This document shows positions 8,833-16,969 of a DNA stretch of 44,747 nt, piece after piece. How positions within the stretch are numbered: the stretch's first letter is position 1; the number at the start of each line of letters is the position of its first letter. Both the position numbers and the translations under genes were made by a program. Origin of the DNA: a virus; the IMG/VR virus record IMGVR_UViG_3300049734_000332, positions 1-44,747 of that record; one strand, written 5' to 3'. The notes under the pieces are model-generated. The model did not search any database, had not been told where the DNA came from, and saw nothing but the letters and a program-made list of their open reading frames with translations.

Positions 8833-9420
8833 ATGGCAGTCGCTGAACAGGCCGCGCCGAAACGGAAACGCAGCACCGGCCTGAAACTCGACCTCGGCTG
8901 CGGACAGCGGCCCACCGACGGATTCCAAGGAGTCGACATCGTCGCAGGAGAAGGCGTCGACCATGTTGTCGACCTGTTCCAGTTCCCGTGGCCGTTCCAG
9001 ACCAGCACAGTGAAGGAGGTCGTGTCCAGCCATCTGATCGAGCACATCCCGCACTACCGACCCGAATACGAGGGCGTGGACGGGTTCTGGATGTTCTTCA
9101 ACGAGCTCCACCGGATCTGCAAGAAAAACGCGAAGGTCATCCTTTCGACGCCGTACTGCAAGGCAGACCGCGGGTTCTGGGACCCTTCGCACACCCGGTA
9201 CATCCATGAGGTCAACTTCTACTACCTGAGCCCGGAGTGGCTGGCCGCGCAGAGCCTGACGCACTATCCGATCACCGCGAACTTCGAGGTGGTCACGATC
9301 GACGGGCTGGGGGTGCCCGACGAGATCATGAACCGCAACATGGAGTTGCAGGCTCAGGCCAGGTCTTGGTACTGGAACACGGTGACTGACCTGCAAATCC
9401 AGTTGAAGGCGATCAAGTGA
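8833..9420 (+). CDS. SAM-dependent methyltransferase (class I)
   Basis: ATG start after CGAGGAGACAAA, 195 residues. Motif I of class I methyltransferases, LDLGCGQRP, is at residues 19-27. GVDI supplies the acidic ribose-binding residue (Asp near 37). Later come SSHLIEHIPHY and ELHRICKKNAKVILSTPY, typical of the Methyltransf_11 type found beside glycosyltransferases. A basic N-terminus (KRKRS) precedes the fold. Its place between fibre proteins and connector genes, plus six glycosyltransferase-like genes in the genome, suggests modification of a sugar or virion protein rather than DNA. The substrate is inferred only. Confidence 0.72.
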   Translation: MAVAEQAAPKRKRSTGLKLDLGCGQRPTDGFQGVDIVAGEGVDHVVDLFQFPWPFQTSTVKEVVSSHLIEHIPHYRPEYEGVDGFWMFFNELHRICKKNAKVILSTPYCKADRGFWDPSHTRYIHEVNFYYLSPEWLAAQSLTHYPITANFEVVTIDGLGVPDEIMNRNMELQAQARSWYWNTVTDLQIQLKAIK

Positions 9421-9451
9421 TGGCCGCGCCGTGTGAGAGAATCCGGGCCTG

Positions 9452-10558
9452 ATGTACGTCGGTTCAGGCCAACCGTTCGAAGCCGTTTTTGAGTCCGGCA
9501 CCACCGGACTGGCTGGTGTTGTGACCGTCAAGATCGTTGACAACGACGGCGTGATCGTCACGGGCCCGACGACCGCGAACATCACCGAGGACGGCGTCAG
9601 CGGTGTGTACATGTGGAACAACCCGGCTGCCCCCGCCACATTGGGGCAGTACACGATCATGTGGAGCCGCGACGGCTCCTACGACCCCGAAGAAACCTCC
9701 ATCGAAGACCTCGTCATCGTCGCCGCCGCCGCGGGGCCGCTCCCGCCGATCCCACCCCCCGACGACGGTGGCATCCAAACGGGGCCGTGCACGGCGTGGG
9801 CGACGGGAGATGACGTGGCCGCCTGCTGCAACGTCGAGACGAGCACGGGTTCCATTTTCGATGACGTGGCAGACCAGGCGTCCCAGTTGCTGTACGAGCT
9901 GTCCGGCCGACAGTTCTCCGGGCTGTGCGCAGCCACCAGCTACCGGCCCCCGTGTGACGCGTGCTGGTGCGGCTACCAGATCCTCTCGCGCGGCTACGTG
10001 ATCGGCCCCTGGGACTACGGCTACCCGCTGTACCTGTGCGACTCCTGCATGATCGCGTGTGCCCCCAGCCGCGTGAAGCTCGCGGGATATCCCGTACGCG
10101 AAATCACGTCCGTGAAGATCGACGGAGACACCCTCGACCCGTCCGAATACGTCATCTGGAACCACCGGTACCTCACACGGCTCGACAACGCCCGGTGGCC
10201 GATGATGCAAGACCTCACCCTCCCCGACACCGAAGAAGGCACCTTCTCGATTTCGTACACGTATGGCGCGTCCCCTCCCTTGATGGGCCAGGCTGCCGCC
10301 GCCGAGCTCGCGTGCGAGCTGTACAAGATGTGCGCCGGCGCCACCTGTGCTTTGCCGAACGGCACCACACGGGTTACCAGACAGGGGATCGTGATCGAGA
10401 AGCTGGCGTTCACGTCCTGGGCGTTCCGGGAGCGATCGTGGCGAACAGGGCTGCCGCAGGTAGACGCGTTCTTGTCTGCGTACAACCCGGGCGGCATTCG
10501 GCGGCGCCCGGTGTTTTGGGCGCCTGGGAAGCGCCAGTATGCGCAGCCGACGGGATGA
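9452..10558 (+). CDS. Head-tail connector (adaptor) with N-terminal Ig-like domain
   Basis: ATG start, 368 residues. Residues 1-90 are a beta-sandwich-like domain (FEAVFESGTTGLAGVVTVKIVDNDGVI, SGVYMWNNPAAP, GQYTIMWSRDG), a pattern used in phage Ig-like decorations. A Pro-rich linker (PLPPIPPPDDGG) follows. The remainder fits a head-completion adaptor, with an N-terminal helix bundle (DDVADQASQLLYELSGRQF) and a strand core (REITSVKIDGDTLDPSEYVIW). It ends in helices (AAAELACELYKMCAG) and a GIRRRPVFW tail. It is unusually Cys-rich (CDACWCGYQ, LCDSCMIAC). It overlaps the HK97 gp10-like gene by ATGA. The Ig-like head may be displayed on the virion. Confidence 0.62.
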   Translation: MYVGSGQPFEAVFESGTTGLAGVVTVKIVDNDGVIVTGPTTANITEDGVSGVYMWNNPAAPATLGQYTIMWSRDGSYDPEETSIEDLVIVAAAAGPLPPIPPPDDGGIQTGPCTAWATGDDVAACCNVETSTGSIFDDVADQASQLLYELSGRQFSGLCAATSYRPPCDACWCGYQILSRGYVIGPWDYGYPLYLCDSCMIACAPSRVKLAGYPVREITSVKIDGDTLDPSEYVIWNHRYLTRLDNARWPMMQDLTLPDTEEGTFSISYTYGASPPLMGQAAAAELACELYKMCAGATCALPNGTTRVTRQGIVIEKLAFTSWAFRERSWRTGLPQVDAFLSAYNPGGIRRRPVFWAPGKRQYAQPTG

Positions 10559-10992
10559 CCGTCACGCTGATAGAGGCGGGGCTGCATACGCTGCTGGATC
10601 TCCCCACAAGCCCGGTTGGCCGTAACGTAACGGAACGCGCGGAACGGGTTGCTGAGCAGGCACGCGAAAACGTTCGCGCCAACTTCCGATCCCGCACCGG
10701 GGATTTGGAAAGGTCAATCGGGACGTTCCCGTCCCTAGAAGCTGAGGGTCTAGCTGTTGAAGTAGGAACAAATTTGCGCCCTTTGATCGATCCTGACCGG
10801 CAACCGTACGGGCTTGTCTTGGAACTGGGGGATTCCGAGCATCCGATCACCCGCAGGATAGCCCCGATCCTGCGGAGCCCGATCGGGCACCCTGACCCTC
10901 TCGACCGTCCGCGGATAAAGGTCACATCACCCACAAAAGCGCCGCGCCCGTGGCTGAAACCGGCGCTAGAGACGGTGTTCCTCGGTGGCTGA
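10555..10992 (+). CDS. Head-tail joining protein (HK97 gp10-like)
   Basis: ATG start (ATGA overlap), 145 residues. An N-terminal helical region (VTERAERVAEQARENVRANF) is followed by RTGDLERSIG, the usual RTG-L-SI motif of HK97 gp10-type neck proteins. Then come a strand (AVEVGTNLRP), YGLVLELGDSEHP, and a C-terminal APRPWLKPALE segment, also typical of that family. It acts at the head-tail interface during completion of the head. A copy of the genome's dispersed 14-bp palindrome lies inside the gene at 10620-10633, encoding GRNVTE. Confidence 0.72.
   Translation: MTVTLIEAGLHTLLDLPTSPVGRNVTERAERVAEQARENVRANFRSRTGDLERSIGTFPSLEAEGLAVEVGTNLRPLIDPDRQPYGLVLELGDSEHPITRRIAPILRSPIGHPDPLDRPRIKVTSPTKAPRPWLKPALETVFLGG
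10620..10633. repeat. Dispersed palindrome copy (CCGTAACGTAACGG)
   Basis: Matches CCGTTACGTAACGG at 13 of 14 bases. It is inside the gp10-like gene. Confidence 0.6.
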
Positions 10993-11218
10993 GACTGATG
11001 GATACCCGCATCTGTGGATGCGTCACCGTCCCGTGGCCTTCTTCCCCGTGTGGGACTCGAACAGGTCACAAGAAAGAGAGGACGACATCTGGCTGCGTCG
11101 GCAAAGAGGGGAGACATTCGCTTCGATCGGACGCGTGTGGGATATCTCTACCGAACGAGTGCGGCAGATTTACAAGAAACGATACTCGGACGAGAACTAC
11201 AAAATGACGCATGGCTGA
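10985..11218 (+). CDS. Small HTH protein resembling sigma-70 region 4
   Basis: GTG start overlapping the previous gene by 8 bp; it also overlaps the next gene's ATG. 77 residues. Residues about 35-66 read as a helix-turn-helix of the sigma-70 region 4 type: LRRQRGETFASIGRVWDIS, then TERVRQIYKKR. The S-x-ERVRQI recognition-helix pattern is characteristic. The N-terminal half (HLWMRHRPVAFFPVWDS) is not recognised. A DNA-binding protein in the neck/tail operon is unexpected. It could adjust late transcription or be a moonlighting small subunit. Translation is supported by tight coupling on both sides. Confidence 0.55.
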   Translation: MAETDGYPHLWMRHRPVAFFPVWDSNRSQEREDDIWLRRQRGETFASIGRVWDISTERVRQIYKKRYSDENYKMTHG

Positions 11219-11729
11219 CGCCACAGACCTCAACACCCTGCTCCAGGCCGTGCTGACGGGCGCTGAGGCGGCACTCGATGAGATTCCAGGGTTCGCTCCG
11301 GGGCTCTCGGGTGCCCCGGAGCGGACGTTCGTGAGCGCAGGCCAGCCGTCACTTGACTGTTGCGACCAGCTGTCGGTGAACGCCGCCACGATCAGGGAGG
11401 GCGCAACCGAACCCGGTGGGCTTGGCGCGGGCACACGCCACCGGCAGAACTTCCGGATCAACCACGTTGGCGCACAGGTGTGGATCACCCGATGCCTCGA
11501 CAGCAACGACCCGATCCCGCAAATCAGCGCGATCGAAGCGCTGGCGGAGCAGGTGAACGCGGACGGCTGGGCGCTGTGGAACTACCTGTTTCGGTCCGCC
11601 GACCTCGTTAGTGTTTGCGACGGTTTGTTCATGGACGCGCTCACCCCTCTTCAGCCCTCAGGTGGGTGCAGCGGCTGGCTGCTCAGCATGCGGTTGCAAC
11701 TGGCGGGCTACGAGAACGGAGCCTCCTAA
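11211..11729 (+). CDS. Tail terminator / tail completion protein
   Basis: ATG start overlapping the preceding gene, 172 residues. It lies directly before the tail assembly chaperones, where the tail terminator normally sits. The sequence begins with a helix (DLNTLLQAVLTGAEAALDEI). It has strand-like cores around HRQNFRINHVGAQVWITRCLDSND, a helix SAIEALAEQVNADGWALWNYLF, and ends SGWLLSMRLQLAGYENG. This alternation fits the alpha/beta terminator fold. The assignment is by size and gene order plus weak pattern similarity. Confidence 0.6.
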   Translation: MADATDLNTLLQAVLTGAEAALDEIPGFAPGLSGAPERTFVSAGQPSLDCCDQLSVNAATIREGATEPGGLGAGTRHRQNFRINHVGAQVWITRCLDSNDPIPQISAIEALAEQVNADGWALWNYLFRSADLVSVCDGLFMDALTPLQPSGGCSGWLLSMRLQLAGYENGAS

Positions 11730-11744
11730 CCCGAGAGGAGCATT

Positions 11745-12164
11745 ATGCGTAGGTTCAGCGACGAGCTTGTGGAGGACCGCGAGTTCGAGATCGGCGGCGA
11801 ACTGTTCTCCTGGCGGTACCCGCACTGGGAAGACGGCGCCGCGATCTTCGACCAGACACTGGTGCCGGAAACGAACGGTGACACGTCGGCGTTCTCGTTC
11901 AAGGCGGATACCGAACTTGCGATCAGCAGGATCCCGCCGCTGCTTGACCCGAAAAACGATGCTGTGAAGCGGTTCAAGGCTTTGGTGGCCCGGAAGACGG
12001 ATCCGGTGCCGCGCCACCAGTTGGTGGAGTTGTACCGGTGGCTGGTGCAGGTGAGCAGCGGGCTCCCTACGAGTCCGCCCTCAGAGCAGGCTTCTGGGGG
12101 TGGCGAAACCGGCACCACATCCTCGGCAGGATCGTCCTCGAAGGCGGCGACATCGACAACATGA
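11745..12164 (+). CDS. Tail assembly chaperone (G-like, upstream frame)
   Basis: ATG start after CCGAGAGGAGCATT, 139 residues. The protein has an N-terminal strand region (REFEIGGELFSWRYPHWEDGAAI). A helical part follows (DAVKRFKALVARKTDPVPRHQLVELYRWLVQVSSGLPTSPPS) that matches the usual actinophage chaperone ending in G-P-T-x-PPS. The last 25 residues after SEQASGG are Ser/Thr/Gly-rich and look like read-through of the non-productive frame. The protein helps the tape measure protein assemble with tail tube subunits. A -1 frameshift extends it (next entry). Confidence 0.75.
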   Translation: MRRFSDELVEDREFEIGGELFSWRYPHWEDGAAIFDQTLVPETNGDTSAFSFKADTELAISRIPPLLDPKNDAVKRFKALVARKTDPVPRHQLVELYRWLVQVSSGLPTSPPSEQASGGGETGTTSSAGSSSKAATSTT

Positions 12165-12373
12165 GCTTGCGTGCGTTCCTGTATGCCAGTGATGTGCTGC
12201 GGTTGCAGACGGAGGATCGTTTCCACGTGGAAACGCCTGCGGAACGGCCTGCTGCCGCACCTGGTGATATCGCGGCACGCAACACACAGGCGATGGACGC
12301 GCTGATGGGCATGACAAGCGGGGTGCAGGGCGCTCCTGGCGCACGGCGGCAGCCGCGGAGGGCTAGGCGTTGA
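11745..12373 (+). CDS. Tail assembly chaperone, -1 frameshift product (GT-like)
   Basis: The -1 frame continues from inside the upstream gene to the TGA at 12371-12373 and encodes WRNRHHILGRIVLEGG, DNMSLRAFLYASDVLRL and an Ala/Arg-rich tail. This helical, gene-like sequence has no convincing start of its own. The proposed slip is at TGGGGGT (12095-12101): GGG-GGT slips to TGG-GGG and the next codon is TGG (W). The fused product then reads SEQASGG-WRNRHHIL. Such G/GT pairs immediately before the tape measure gene are standard in siphoviruses. An isolated GTG/ATG start for the downstream part is the alternative. Confidence 0.7.
12095..12101 (+). other. Putative -1 ribosomal slippery heptamer TGGGGGT
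   Basis: In the upstream frame the codons are GGG GGT; after slipping back one base they are TGG GGG, retaining good pairing. It sits exactly where sense passes from one frame to the other (after SEQASGG, before WRNRHH). A second candidate, GAAAAAC at 11951-11957, is rejected because it would replace the well-formed helical region with poor sequence. Confidence 0.55.
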
Positions 12374-15342
12374 GCGAACTTATCGCCGAAGCACGTGTTC
12401 TGGTCAGGCCGGACACGACGGCGTTCCGGGCAGAACTCGTCCGTGAGCTGGCTGTTGCTACGCGAGGGATCACGGCGCCGGTGCAGGTGGTGCCGGTGGC
12501 TGGTGCTGGCACCGCCGCTGCCGCTGCGACGACGTTGGCGGGTGCGCAGCGCAGAGTGGCTGATGAGACGCGCGGAGCTGCTGACGCGGCGAAGAACGAG
12601 GCCGCTGAGCGTCGTGCTGCGGCTGCTGCGACGGCGGAGCACACACGTCAGTTGAACCAGTTGCAGCGTGGCGCCGCGGCGTCGGCTTTGGCTTTGACCG
12701 GTGTGCGCGGCGCAACGTTGGCTGCGACGGGCCCGTTCTTGGCGGGCGCGGCGGCGGTCACGGTGTTCGCGAAGTCGATCCAGAGCAGCGCCAACCTCGA
12801 GGCGAGCCTCAACGTGTTCGCCGTCACCGCCGAAGCGACCGCCGACCAGATGGAACGGATCCGCGACGTGGCGATCGAGCTTGGCGCCGACCTGTCATTG
12901 CCGGGTGTGACCGCCCAGTCCGCCGCGGACGCGTTGGCGCAACTGTCGCGTGCCGGACTGGACGTGGAGGATTCCGTGGCGGGTGTGCGGGGCACCCTGC
13001 AACTTGCGACCGCCGCCGCGATCGACAACGAATCCGCCGTGACCTTGGTGGCGAACGCGTTGAACGCGTTCTCACTCGCGGGGGCGGACGCAACCCGTGT
13101 GGCGGATCTGTTGGCCGCAGCCTCGAAAGAGTCGCAAGGTTCGATCGTGGACGTCGGGCTTGCGTTCCAGCAGTCCGCCGCCGCGGCAGCTCAGGCGGGA
13201 CTCACGGTGGAGGACACGATCGCGCTCCTCACAGAGCTTGGGCGCGCAGGGTTGCGCGGCTCCGACGCCGGCACATCTTTGAGGACCGCGCTGATCCGGC
13301 TGATCGCCCCGTCGAAGCAGGCGAAGGAAGCGCTGGAAGGCCTCGGGGTCGCGGTCCGTGACCAGGCAGGGAACGTGCGGCCAGAGGTGTTCGCGGAGAT
13401 CACCGACCAGTTGAACAGGATGACGAAGGCGCAGGAAGACGCGACCCTCGCTCTGATCTTCGGCCAGGACGCGTTCCGTGCAGCCAGCATCCTTGGGCGT
13501 GCCGGGGCGCAGGGGCTGAACGAGATGCGCGAGGCCACACAGGAGGCCGGTGCCGCCGCCGAACTCGCCGCCGCCCGCACACAGGGCTTGGCGGGCGCGT
13601 TCGAGAACCTGAAAAACCAGGGCGCCACCCTTGGGCTCGCGATCGGTGATGCCGTCAAGGGGCCACTCACCGACTTCCTGAACTTCACAGCGGAGGGCAT
13701 CCAGAACATCAACACGTTCGTCGGGTTCCTTGGACGGATCGCCGGCACCTCGGACGAAGCCGCAGAGTCGATCGGGGATCTCACCTCAAGGGTGAACAGC
13801 CTCTCTGTGTCGGCGGACAACTCCGTTGCGGGCCAGCAGCGGCTGCAGGAAGCGATCAAGGCGGTCCAAGAGGAGTTCGTGAGCCTGATCCAGGAGGCAG
13901 GCAACGTCAACCTCGCGGTCGCGAACCGCGGCGCCGAAGCGGGGCAGGGGCTGCTTGACAGACAGAAGGAAGTCAACGCGGCGCTCGAGGCGACACAGCC
14001 TGCCGCGCTGACCGCCCGCGACGGCATCGAGTCGTATCGCGGGGAGGTAGCCCTTGCAGCAGATGCCGTTGAGGGACTCATCAACAGGATCGACGAAGGC
14101 CGCGACAGGTTCGCGAAGCCGCTGCCGACTCCGCAGGAGCCTGAGCAGCGTCGTCCTCCCACGATCGGCCCGACCGCAAAACTGGACGCCAGAGCACAAT
14201 TGGCTGCTGCACGCGAGGATCTTCAGGCACTGGAACGGGTTCAGGAGGTGCAGCTGGAGAACGCGAAACGGGCGTTCGAGAACAGCAAGGGGAACATCGA
14301 GCAGCGCACCCGGCTGTTCAACGAGGTTGCCGCCGCCGACTCAAGGTTGATTTCCACCAGACGCCAGATCGACGCGAAACAGGACGCCGAGCGGAAGGCA
14401 GCTGCCGCCGAACGGGAACGGCTCGCCCGCGAACGGGAACAGGACGCACGGCAGGAGCAACAGGACCTTGTGGCTTCGCTGGAGCGGGTCAGAGAGGCGC
14501 AGCAGGTCAGGATCACAGACGTTGGCCTGACGGAGTCGCTGCGTGACGATATTCGCGAAACGCAGGATCTGCGGAGACTGATCCAAGACCAGATCAAACT
14601 GGTGCGTTCACAGGTGACGGACGAGCGGACCCGAACCGCCGCGATCGACTCGCTGACTTCAGCGAGGAACGCGACGAACACGGCTTTGAAGCGGTTGGCG
14701 CAAGAGGAACGGGAAGCGCGTGAGGAACGGGCGCAGCAGGCGAAAGACCAGATCGCGGAGAACCTGTCGCTCAGAACCCAGATCGCCCAGGCGAGAGGCG
14801 ACGAGGACGCCGTGGTGGCCGCGTTGGACGCCGAGATCGCGAACCAGCGTAAGCGTGTGGCGGCGGCGAAAAAAGCCGGGGAAGGAGTGCTCGAGGAGAC
14901 ACTGGCGTTGGAGAGGCTGCGGGCCCAGCGGCGCGACCTGCTGGAAGAGGCGAAGGAGGCCGTGACGGGTGGCACCACGCTTGCCGACCTGTTCAATAGG
15001 GCACGCGAGATCGCGGGTGGCGCAGGGAACGTGGGGCAGACAGCGTCGGGCCTGCGTGGGCTGTCCGCGACTCCGCGGATTCAGTCGGAGGTGCAGCAGC
15101 GTCTCGACATTGTCAGCGACCCAGCGAAGGCGGCTGCCGCTAGACAGACGCAGGCGACGAACAACCTGATCACGGCGATCAACCAACTGACGCAGGCGAT
15201 CACCGGGCAGAACGCCCCGGCGAACGGCACCGGCCGCATCACCCGGAGGGACCAGAACGCGTTCCGAAACCTGTCCGAGGAGCAGCGGTTCTTCTACCAG
15301 AAACAAGCAAAAATGATGGTTGAACAGGGACTCGTCGGCTGA
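12370..15342 (+). CDS. Tape measure protein
   Basis: TTG start (TTGA overlap with the chaperone stop), 990 residues, the second-longest protein in the window after the fibre. The N-terminal 120 residues are Ala-rich helix. Residues about 120-400 carry a TP901-type tape measure core (LEASLNVFAVTAEATADQM, LGADLSLPGVTAQSAADALAQL, LTELGRAGLRGSDAGTSLRTALIRL). Weakly hydrophobic segments occur near residues 110-135. From residue about 610 there are long charged coiled coils (AARER, EQDARQEQQDL, EERAQQAKDQIAENL). It sets tail length; at the usual 1.5 angstrom per residue the tail would be near 150 nm. No peptidase or lysozyme motif was seen. Confidence 0.9.
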   Translation: MSELIAEARVLVRPDTTAFRAELVRELAVATRGITAPVQVVPVAGAGTAAAAATTLAGAQRRVADETRGAADAAKNEAAERRAAAAATAEHTRQLNQLQRGAAASALALTGVRGATLAATGPFLAGAAAVTVFAKSIQSSANLEASLNVFAVTAEATADQMERIRDVAIELGADLSLPGVTAQSAADALAQLSRAGLDVEDSVAGVRGTLQLATAAAIDNESAVTLVANALNAFSLAGADATRVADLLAAASKESQGSIVDVGLAFQQSAAAAAQAGLTVEDTIALLTELGRAGLRGSDAGTSLRTALIRLIAPSKQAKEALEGLGVAVRDQAGNVRPEVFAEITDQLNRMTKAQEDATLALIFGQDAFRAASILGRAGAQGLNEMREATQEAGAAAELAAARTQGLAGAFENLKNQGATLGLAIGDAVKGPLTDFLNFTAEGIQNINTFVGFLGRIAGTSDEAAESIGDLTSRVNSLSVSADNSVAGQQRLQEAIKAVQEEFVSLIQEAGNVNLAVANRGAEAGQGLLDRQKEVNAALEATQPAALTARDGIESYRGEVALAADAVEGLINRIDEGRDRFAKPLPTPQEPEQRRPPTIGPTAKLDARAQLAAAREDLQALERVQEVQLENAKRAFENSKGNIEQRTRLFNEVAAADSRLISTRRQIDAKQDAERKAAAAERERLAREREQDARQEQQDLVASLERVREAQQVRITDVGLTESLRDDIRETQDLRRLIQDQIKLVRSQVTDERTRTAAIDSLTSARNATNTALKRLAQEEREAREERAQQAKDQIAENLSLRTQIAQARGDEDAVVAALDAEIANQRKRVAAAKKAGEGVLEETLALERLRAQRRDLLEEAKEAVTGGTTLADLFNRAREIAGGAGNVGQTASGLRGLSATPRIQSEVQQRLDIVSDPAKAAAARQTQATNNLITAINQLTQAITGQNAPANGTGRITRRDQNAFRNLSEEQRFFYQKQAKMMVEQGLVG

Positions 15343-15830
15343 TGGCAACCGACCTGTGCGTGCAGTATAACGTCGGCGCTTCGCTGAAGATGAACGAGGG
15401 CGGCATCGGCGGCACCACCACCACCATTCGCCCCACGTCGATTCTGGGGTTGGACGGCAGACCCATCAGGGCCACGATCCTTCCGAACGGCGCCACCGGC
15501 GGCGGCGACAAGCTCACGGCACAGTTCGGTCCACGGCTGATCCGTGTCGAAGGCGAAGTGATCGCATACAGCGGCGGCGAGCTGTTGGCCCCATCTCCTA
15601 GCCTGACCACGTATCTGTCGGCCGTGAACGCTCTGGTCGACGCATGGATCGCCGGCCTGGAAGCGGCGCTGAACAGCACGTTCACGTTGTCATGGACAGC
15701 CACCGGGCAGGGAGCGTCGAGCCTGACGGTCAGCTACGGGTTTGAGGGCGGAGAATTCCAGACCACACCGTCACCGGATTTGTCGGAACCGACGAAGGTG
15801 TCGTTCGGGCTTGTTGCCGAAACAGGCTGA
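15342..15830 (+). CDS. Distal tail-like minor tail protein
   Basis: ATG start overlapping the tape measure stop by one base (TGATGG), 162 residues, mostly beta strands (DKLTAQFGPRLIRVEGEVIAY, STFTLSWTATGQGASSLTVSYGFEGGEF). It is directly downstream of the tape measure gene, where the distal tail (Dit) protein normally lies. The small size would correspond to the tube-like core without a galectin domain. The assignment is by position and composition. Confidence 0.6.
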   Translation: MATDLCVQYNVGASLKMNEGGIGGTTTTIRPTSILGLDGRPIRATILPNGATGGGDKLTAQFGPRLIRVEGEVIAYSGGELLAPSPSLTTYLSAVNALVDAWIAGLEAALNSTFTLSWTATGQGASSLTVSYGFEGGEFQTTPSPDLSEPTKVSFGLVAETG

Positions 15831-16969
15831 TGCGCGCGTTCCTGGACGCATCGGAGGTGACGGTGTACTGCCAGCGGATGGCGTACACCCCTGACCTGAA
15901 CGGACTCTGGTCAGCCGAGATCAGGTTGGCGTCCCAGTACGTGGGCGGCATCACCGAGGGCGGCACCGAGCTGGTCATCACCACCAACGGCGGCTCCACG
16001 TTGTTCGCGGGGCCGTGCTGGTACGGCGAAGACGACGGCGACGCGAACGACCAGTTCACCACCCTGACAGGGTTCGACCACCGCGTGAAGTGGCCGTTCC
16101 GCCAGGTGATGGACCCCGACTGCGACTACAGCGACCCCGACATTTTCCTCACCAACGAGAACGCGGTCGACATCATGGCCGCGGCGATCGACAACAACGT
16201 CTCCTGCGACGGCAGCTACGGCATCACGTTGGGGTCGGTGAGCTCCTCGAGCTTCCCGTTGATCGGGTTCAAGCCGACGGACTGGCCGTGGACGATGCAG
16301 CAGCTCTGGGACTTTTTGGTCAACACCGGCACCCTCGACGTGATGCTCAACCCCGGCGTCGGAGGCTCCACCGTTGACCTGTACCCGGGGGACGCAGGCA
16401 GCGACCTGTCCGGGTCAGTGTCGTTCGACTACAACACGGGATCGTTCAACTGCATCGGCGCGAAATACACGTTCGATCTGAAAAACACGATCTCGAGGAT
16501 CCGGTATTTCCTTGGTCCGAAACGGCCGCAGTACCGCGGGGACATTCAGCACTGGGCGGGGGACGTGCAGATCGATGACCCCGATTTGGATTTGTATGAC
16601 CCGGTGAAACAGGCGCAGATCGACAGCCAGTCCGGAGCCATCCAGGGCGTCACGGGGCTGATGCGCGAAATCCAAATCTATGACGCGATCCCGAAAGAGG
16701 CCGGCGGCGAGATCACGCTGAAGGACCTGTATTTGGCGTTGTGGCAGTCGGAGATGCTGGTGCGGACGGTGCCACGCCGGCTGCTGTCGATGACGCCGGA
16801 GCCGGGGATCAGCCCGTCGTTTGGTGTGGGTGACATCATCACCGCCAACGCCGTGCTCCGCGGGTCCGTGGGTGGGGCACAAAGGGTTTACAGGTTCACG
16901 GTGGAGCAGGACACTGAGGGCAACGAGATGATCACGAACCTTGTGACAAGCGCGGACGGTGAGGTGTGA
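15830..16969 (+). CDS. Minor tail protein, tail-tip hub (Tal-like)
   Basis: ATG start sharing one base with the preceding stop, 379 residues. Order and size suit the baseplate-hub protein that follows Dit. It contains aromatic, beta-rich stretches (YTPDLNGLWSAEIRLASQYVGG, FTTLTGFDHRVKWPFRQV, TMQQLWDFLVNTGTLDVMLNPG). A later segment (ISRIRYFLGPKRPQYRG, GVGDIITANAVLRGSVGG, YRFTVEQDTEGNEMITNLV) resembles the end of gp27/hub-like domains. No protease or lysozyme domain was seen. Confidence 0.6.
   Translation: MRAFLDASEVTVYCQRMAYTPDLNGLWSAEIRLASQYVGGITEGGTELVITTNGGSTLFAGPCWYGEDDGDANDQFTTLTGFDHRVKWPFRQVMDPDCDYSDPDIFLTNENAVDIMAAAIDNNVSCDGSYGITLGSVSSSSFPLIGFKPTDWPWTMQQLWDFLVNTGTLDVMLNPGVGGSTVDLYPGDAGSDLSGSVSFDYNTGSFNCIGAKYTFDLKNTISRIRYFLGPKRPQYRGDIQHWAGDVQIDDPDLDLYDPVKQAQIDSQSGAIQGVTGLMREIQIYDAIPKEAGGEITLKDLYLALWQSEMLVRTVPRRLLSMTPEPGISPSFGVGDIITANAVLRGSVGGAQRVYRFTVEQDTEGNEMITNLVTSADGEV

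Noticed and set aside
11040-11065. GGGACTCGAACAGG looks like a tRNA T-arm on the - strand
   Set aside because: No acceptor, D or anticodon stems can be formed around it and it lies in a coding region (PVWDSNRSQE).
11951-11957. GAAAAAC as the frameshift site in the chaperone gene
   Set aside because: A slip here would discard the well-conserved RFKALVARK-to-PPS region and read a poor, unlike sequence instead.
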